Below are positions 23,854 to 26,044 of a stretch of 26,044 nucleotides of DNA, in pieces; within the stretch, counting starts at the first letter, position 1, and each line of letters starts with the position of its first letter. The notes under the pieces were generated by a model, which saw only the letters and a list, made by a program, of their open reading frames with translations, was not told where the DNA came from and did not search any database. The translations under genes and the position numbers were made by a program. Source of the stretch: Anaerolineales bacterium UBA3001 (GTDB lineage: Bacteria > Chloroflexota > Anaerolineae > Anaerolineales > UBA11657); the NCBI GenBank assembly GCA_002346435.1, contig DDZT01000034.1:6852-32895 (forward strand), written 5' to 3'.

Positions 23854-24822
23854 CTAGCCAAACAGAGATTGCGCTGCTAAGACGGTTTGGCTTGGAGTAA
23901 GCACCCCTTTTTCTGTAATAAATGCAGTGATTTGCTCAGAGTTGACATGGTCCAGATCATATGCTTTCACAGACACATTTTTATGTAATAGTATTGGGTC
24001 ATTAGTTTGGATGGCTGGTATATCTTTCCAGACAGGAGTTCGTATGGTGCCTGGAGGATTTGTAGTGTCAAATTTCATAAGCTCTGTTGGTACATATAGT
24101 GGAACACTGTAATTTTTTGCGAGTGTAGCTACCGTGGTACTTCCCGTTGTATTCCAGCATCCGCCTAAGTTTGTGATAGATTCTGCTCCTATAAATGCTG
24201 CTTGAGCTACAGGAAGTTGTTGTCCAATAGCTGCATCGGTTATGTATAGCACTTTATGCCCGGATGATATTGCGGTTTTAACAATTGGTAAACCTCCATC
24301 TAAAGCTCGACTTTCCGGTATGATGAGCTGGAGTGATTTAGATTGTTTTCCAGCGCGCTTGAGGATGCCTGCCACAGTACTACTATAATCGTACACAAAG
24401 GTATTCATGCCGTTTTCTAGTAAGCTGGCTCCATGCTGTTGTATTTGTTCTAAGTTGGCAATTGACAAGCGATTGAAGCTCTCGCATCGGTGGAGAATAA
24501 ATGTTGAAATGTCTGAAACACTTGAAAGATGTTGATCTAGTTCATCTAGCACCCAATTTATTGCATTGATAATGGTTGGCGTCATTTGACCACGAGTATC
24601 TATAAAATATTTAGCCACCACCCTTAGGTTTTGGGCTAGCTCATCAGGGCTAGCGGTCTTGTGTTCTTCTGTAATAAGACAAAAAACTTTATTGATGATG
24701 CGAGCCGTACGGCTCGCTCCCTTTGGTTTACCGTAGATTTCAGCACCTTCGAAGCTGTCAACTAGCTTTTGGGTTTGAGGAGAGAAATAGGGTTTCGTAA
24801 TGGTTATGGATTTTGGTTTCAT
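23854..24822 (-). CDS. IF-2B/eIF2B-alpha-like protein (R15P isomerase fold) lacking catalytic residues
   Basis: This 322-residue protein has a helical N-terminal half (1-135) and a Rossmann-like C-terminal half (140-320) of the IF-2B family (PF01008), which includes MtnA, ribose-1,5-bisphosphate isomerase and eIF2B alpha, beta and delta. Recognisable segments are VYDYSSTVAGIL, PESRALDGGLPIVKTAISSG, TDAAIGQQL, FIGAESITNLGGCWNTTGST and VPLYVPTELMKFD. In the isomerases the first segment carries a catalytic cysteine (THCNS-like) and the fourth a catalytic aspartate (GAD). Here these positions are Y146 and E214. The protein may bind sugar phosphates or nucleotides without isomerising them, or use other residues. 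It starts eight bases after the PfkB kinase stop and is clearly in its operon. Confidence 0.87.
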   Translation of the reverse strand: MKPKSITITKPYFSPQTQKLVDSFEGAEIYGKPKGASRTARIINKVFCLITEEHKTASPDELAQNLRVVAKYFIDTRGQMTPTIINAINWVLDELDQHLSSVSDISTFILHRCESFNRLSIANLEQIQQHGASLLENGMNTFVYDYSSTVAGILKRAGKQSKSLQLIIPESRALDGGLPIVKTAISSGHKVLYITDAAIGQQLPVAQAAFIGAESITNLGGCWNTTGSTTVATLAKNYSVPLYVPTELMKFDTTNPPGTIRTPVWKDIPAIQTNDPILLHKNVSVKAYDLDHVNSEQITAFITEKGVLTPSQTVLAAQSLFG

Positions 24823-24830
24823 ATAGGCTA

Positions 24831-25829
24831 TTATTGGAGTGTCTTTTCAGATTGGATGCTTTCTTTAACATCGTTTAAAGTGTATCGGTGAGATAAAGAA
24901 CCATGGCCTAAACATGCGAGAGATCCCGCTGCGGACCCCCATAGTGAAGCTTGATGTAGTGAATAGTTTTGACATAATCCTAATAACATTGCTCCAGCAT
25001 AGTTGTCGCCGGCACCTATTGTATCTGCTATTGGTACTTTGAAGGCAGGGACTGATCCCAAGCCAAGATGTGTAATTACTGTAGAACCTTCATCTCCTAG
25101 CTTTAATATTATGAGGGGTACATCTAATCTTTGTAATAAGTGTATCAGTTTGTGTTCCGGATTTGGTCTGGTGAGTTTGATAGCTTCAAATTTGTTTAGA
25201 AATACTATATCGCATTTAGAAAATAATGATAGAACGTATTCGGAGTGTTTTTCGGTAGCGGGCACAGATGTATCAATTGATATTAGGCAATCGGCTTGGC
25301 GTGCTCGTGAGATGGCTTCTTCTATGACTGCGCGTTGCTTATGGTCTATATACGCGTATCCATCAATGTGTAATATTTTGAAATCTTTCATGGCTTGAAA
25401 GTCTGGTAATTGCGATGCTGAGAGTTCTATGCTTTGGTCATTAGATTGCATGACTGTCCAATCGCCATTTGATCGTGTTAGGATTACTAGTATGCTGCCG
25501 GCAGTGCCGTCTATACGTTGCAAATAGTCGGTTTTCACCTTGCTTTTTATCATCTCGTCGTACACTGTTTGGCCATAATCGCCTGTGCCTATGGATGCTA
25601 TCAATGCTGAATGGCCACCCAGTCTTGCGGCAGTGGCCGCAACGTTCATTCCACTGCCACCTGCATTATGGTTTATTGTTTCGATGTCAACGTTGGATTG
25701 CCCACCTTTTTGGGGCCAGTCAGATATTTTTATAATCATCTCGTGTTTTCCTAAACCTAGAACTAGTATGTCTCTGGGTCGGCTAAGAACGGTTTCAGGT
25801 ATGTGAAATTCAGGAAATTTTGATGTCAT
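24831..25829 (-). CDS. PfkB-family carbohydrate kinase
   Basis: This 332-residue kinase of the ribokinase/PfkB fold phosphorylates a sugar or nucleoside with ATP. The substrate-side motif HNAGGSGMNVAATAARLGG is at about 54-72, and the C-terminal anion-hole and catalytic motif DTIGAGDNYAGAMLLG is at 269-284 with catalytic base D275. SIGTGDYGQTVYDEM, IDTSVP, NKFEAIKLT and LGDEGSTV are further typical segments. The substrate (ribose, ribose 1-phosphate, a nucleoside or a hexose) cannot be settled by eye. Its ATG overlaps the upstream unidentified gene by 20 bases, and the IF-2B-like gene follows after eight bases. The three genes therefore probably form one operon concerned with a phosphorylated sugar. 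Confidence 0.9.
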   Translation of the reverse strand: MTSKFPEFHIPETVLSRPRDILVLGLGKHEMIIKISDWPQKGGQSNVDIETINHNAGGSGMNVAATAARLGGHSALIASIGTGDYGQTVYDEMIKSKVKTDYLQRIDGTAGSILVILTRSNGDWTVMQSNDQSIELSASQLPDFQAMKDFKILHIDGYAYIDHKQRAVIEEAISRARQADCLISIDTSVPATEKHSEYVLSLFSKCDIVFLNKFEAIKLTRPNPEHKLIHLLQRLDVPLIILKLGDEGSTVITHLGLGSVPAFKVPIADTIGAGDNYAGAMLLGLCQNYSLHQASLWGSAAGSLACLGHGSLSHRYTLNDVKESIQSEKTLQ

Positions 25830-26044
25830 TATCTTGGTGTAATGCGAGCTTGGTGGTTAGATTAGTGCGTATCTGTTCTTGGTAACTTCTTATTTGTGGG
25901 ATCACTCTCGGATTTGTCGTGGTGACAAGTTCTAAAAGATCGGTAAATGGCATTAGGGGTTCTGATACCTCGTTAGAATATTTCAGGACTTTGTCTCTAT
26001 ATTTTTTGTGTCCTTGTGTGCACATAGCTCTTGTAGATTGCGTT
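25810..26044 (-). CDS. C-terminal part of an unidentified gene, continuing past the right edge
   Basis: The minus-strand frame is open from the window edge to the stop at 25810, giving at least 78 residues. An in-frame ATG at 26025 exists but codons upstream remain open to the edge, so the true start is probably outside. The visible part is helical and polar, with MPFTDLLELVTTTNPRVIPQI near the middle and a charged end. I do not recognise the family. Its stop overlaps the kinase start by 20 bases, which indicates translational coupling, so its product probably works with the kinase and the IF-2B-like protein. Confidence 0.6.
   Translation of the reverse strand, partial: TQSTRAMCTQGHKKYRDKVLKYSNEVSEPLMPFTDLLELVTTTNPRVIPQIRSYQEQIRTNLTTKLALHQDNDIKIS

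Overview
This window is about 40% GC and carries no rRNA, tRNA, CRISPR array or recognisable insertion sequence. It looks like an ordinary bacterial chromosome segment. The mix of genes (a YqhQ/DUF1385 protein, an ECF sigma factor with a small coupled membrane protein, LDH-type malate dehydrogenase, a PMT-type GT-C enzyme, an enolase-superfamily enzyme of the MLE subgroup, and a stand-alone PqqB-like protein) suggests a low-GC, free-living member of the Chloroflexota, possibly of the marine Dehalococcoidia/SAR202 type. That placement is inferred from gene content and has not been tested by a phylogeny.

Layout. Positions 1-1225 (minus strand) hold an ECF sigma factor gene overlapping, by an ATGA junction, a small one-helix membrane protein gene; these are followed by the start of an E1-alpha gene of a 2-oxoacid dehydrogenase that runs off the left edge. 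Positions 1402-9209 (plus) are a housekeeping and central-carbon run: yqhQ-like, mdh, an unrecognised 179-residue protein, era, tkt, rpe, class II fba and pdxH. tkt, rpe and fba together cover the non-oxidative pentose phosphate and lower glycolytic steps. Positions 9305-13465 (plus) hold an envelope-glycan pair (a membrane-anchored clan GH-A glycosidase-like protein and a GT-C glycosyltransferase), then a HAD phosphatase and an acylphosphatase.

Positions 13519-18851 are mixed in strand: an HSL-family esterase, a DoxX-like membrane protein, a purine nucleoside phosphorylase, a class I aminotransferase, a PqqB-like metallo-hydrolase and a GlnQ-type ABC ATPase without visible partners. Positions 18975-21831 hold two convergent half-size EamA transporters, a CcrM-like GANTC adenine methyltransferase and a short permease.

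Positions 22075-26044 are all on the minus strand, read right to left. They hold the end of an unidentified gene, a PfkB sugar kinase, an IF-2B/eIF2B-alpha-like protein, and then a separate transcription unit of a ribbon-helix-helix protein with a C-terminal CxxC, a short coiled-coil protein and an MLE-type enolase-superfamily enzyme. The second unit has a clear promoter with a perfect palindrome in its spacer.

The most notable item is the kinase plus IF-2B-like pair at 23854-25829. The IF-2B-like protein has lost both residues used for catalysis by the MtnA and ribose-1,5-bisphosphate isomerases, so it looks like a bacterial counterpart of the non-catalytic eIF2B regulatory fold. Other points worth a look are the RHH/CxxC protein with its putative operator, the convergent half-transporters, the stacked palindromes before the nucleoside phosphorylase gene, and the solitary CcrM homologue.
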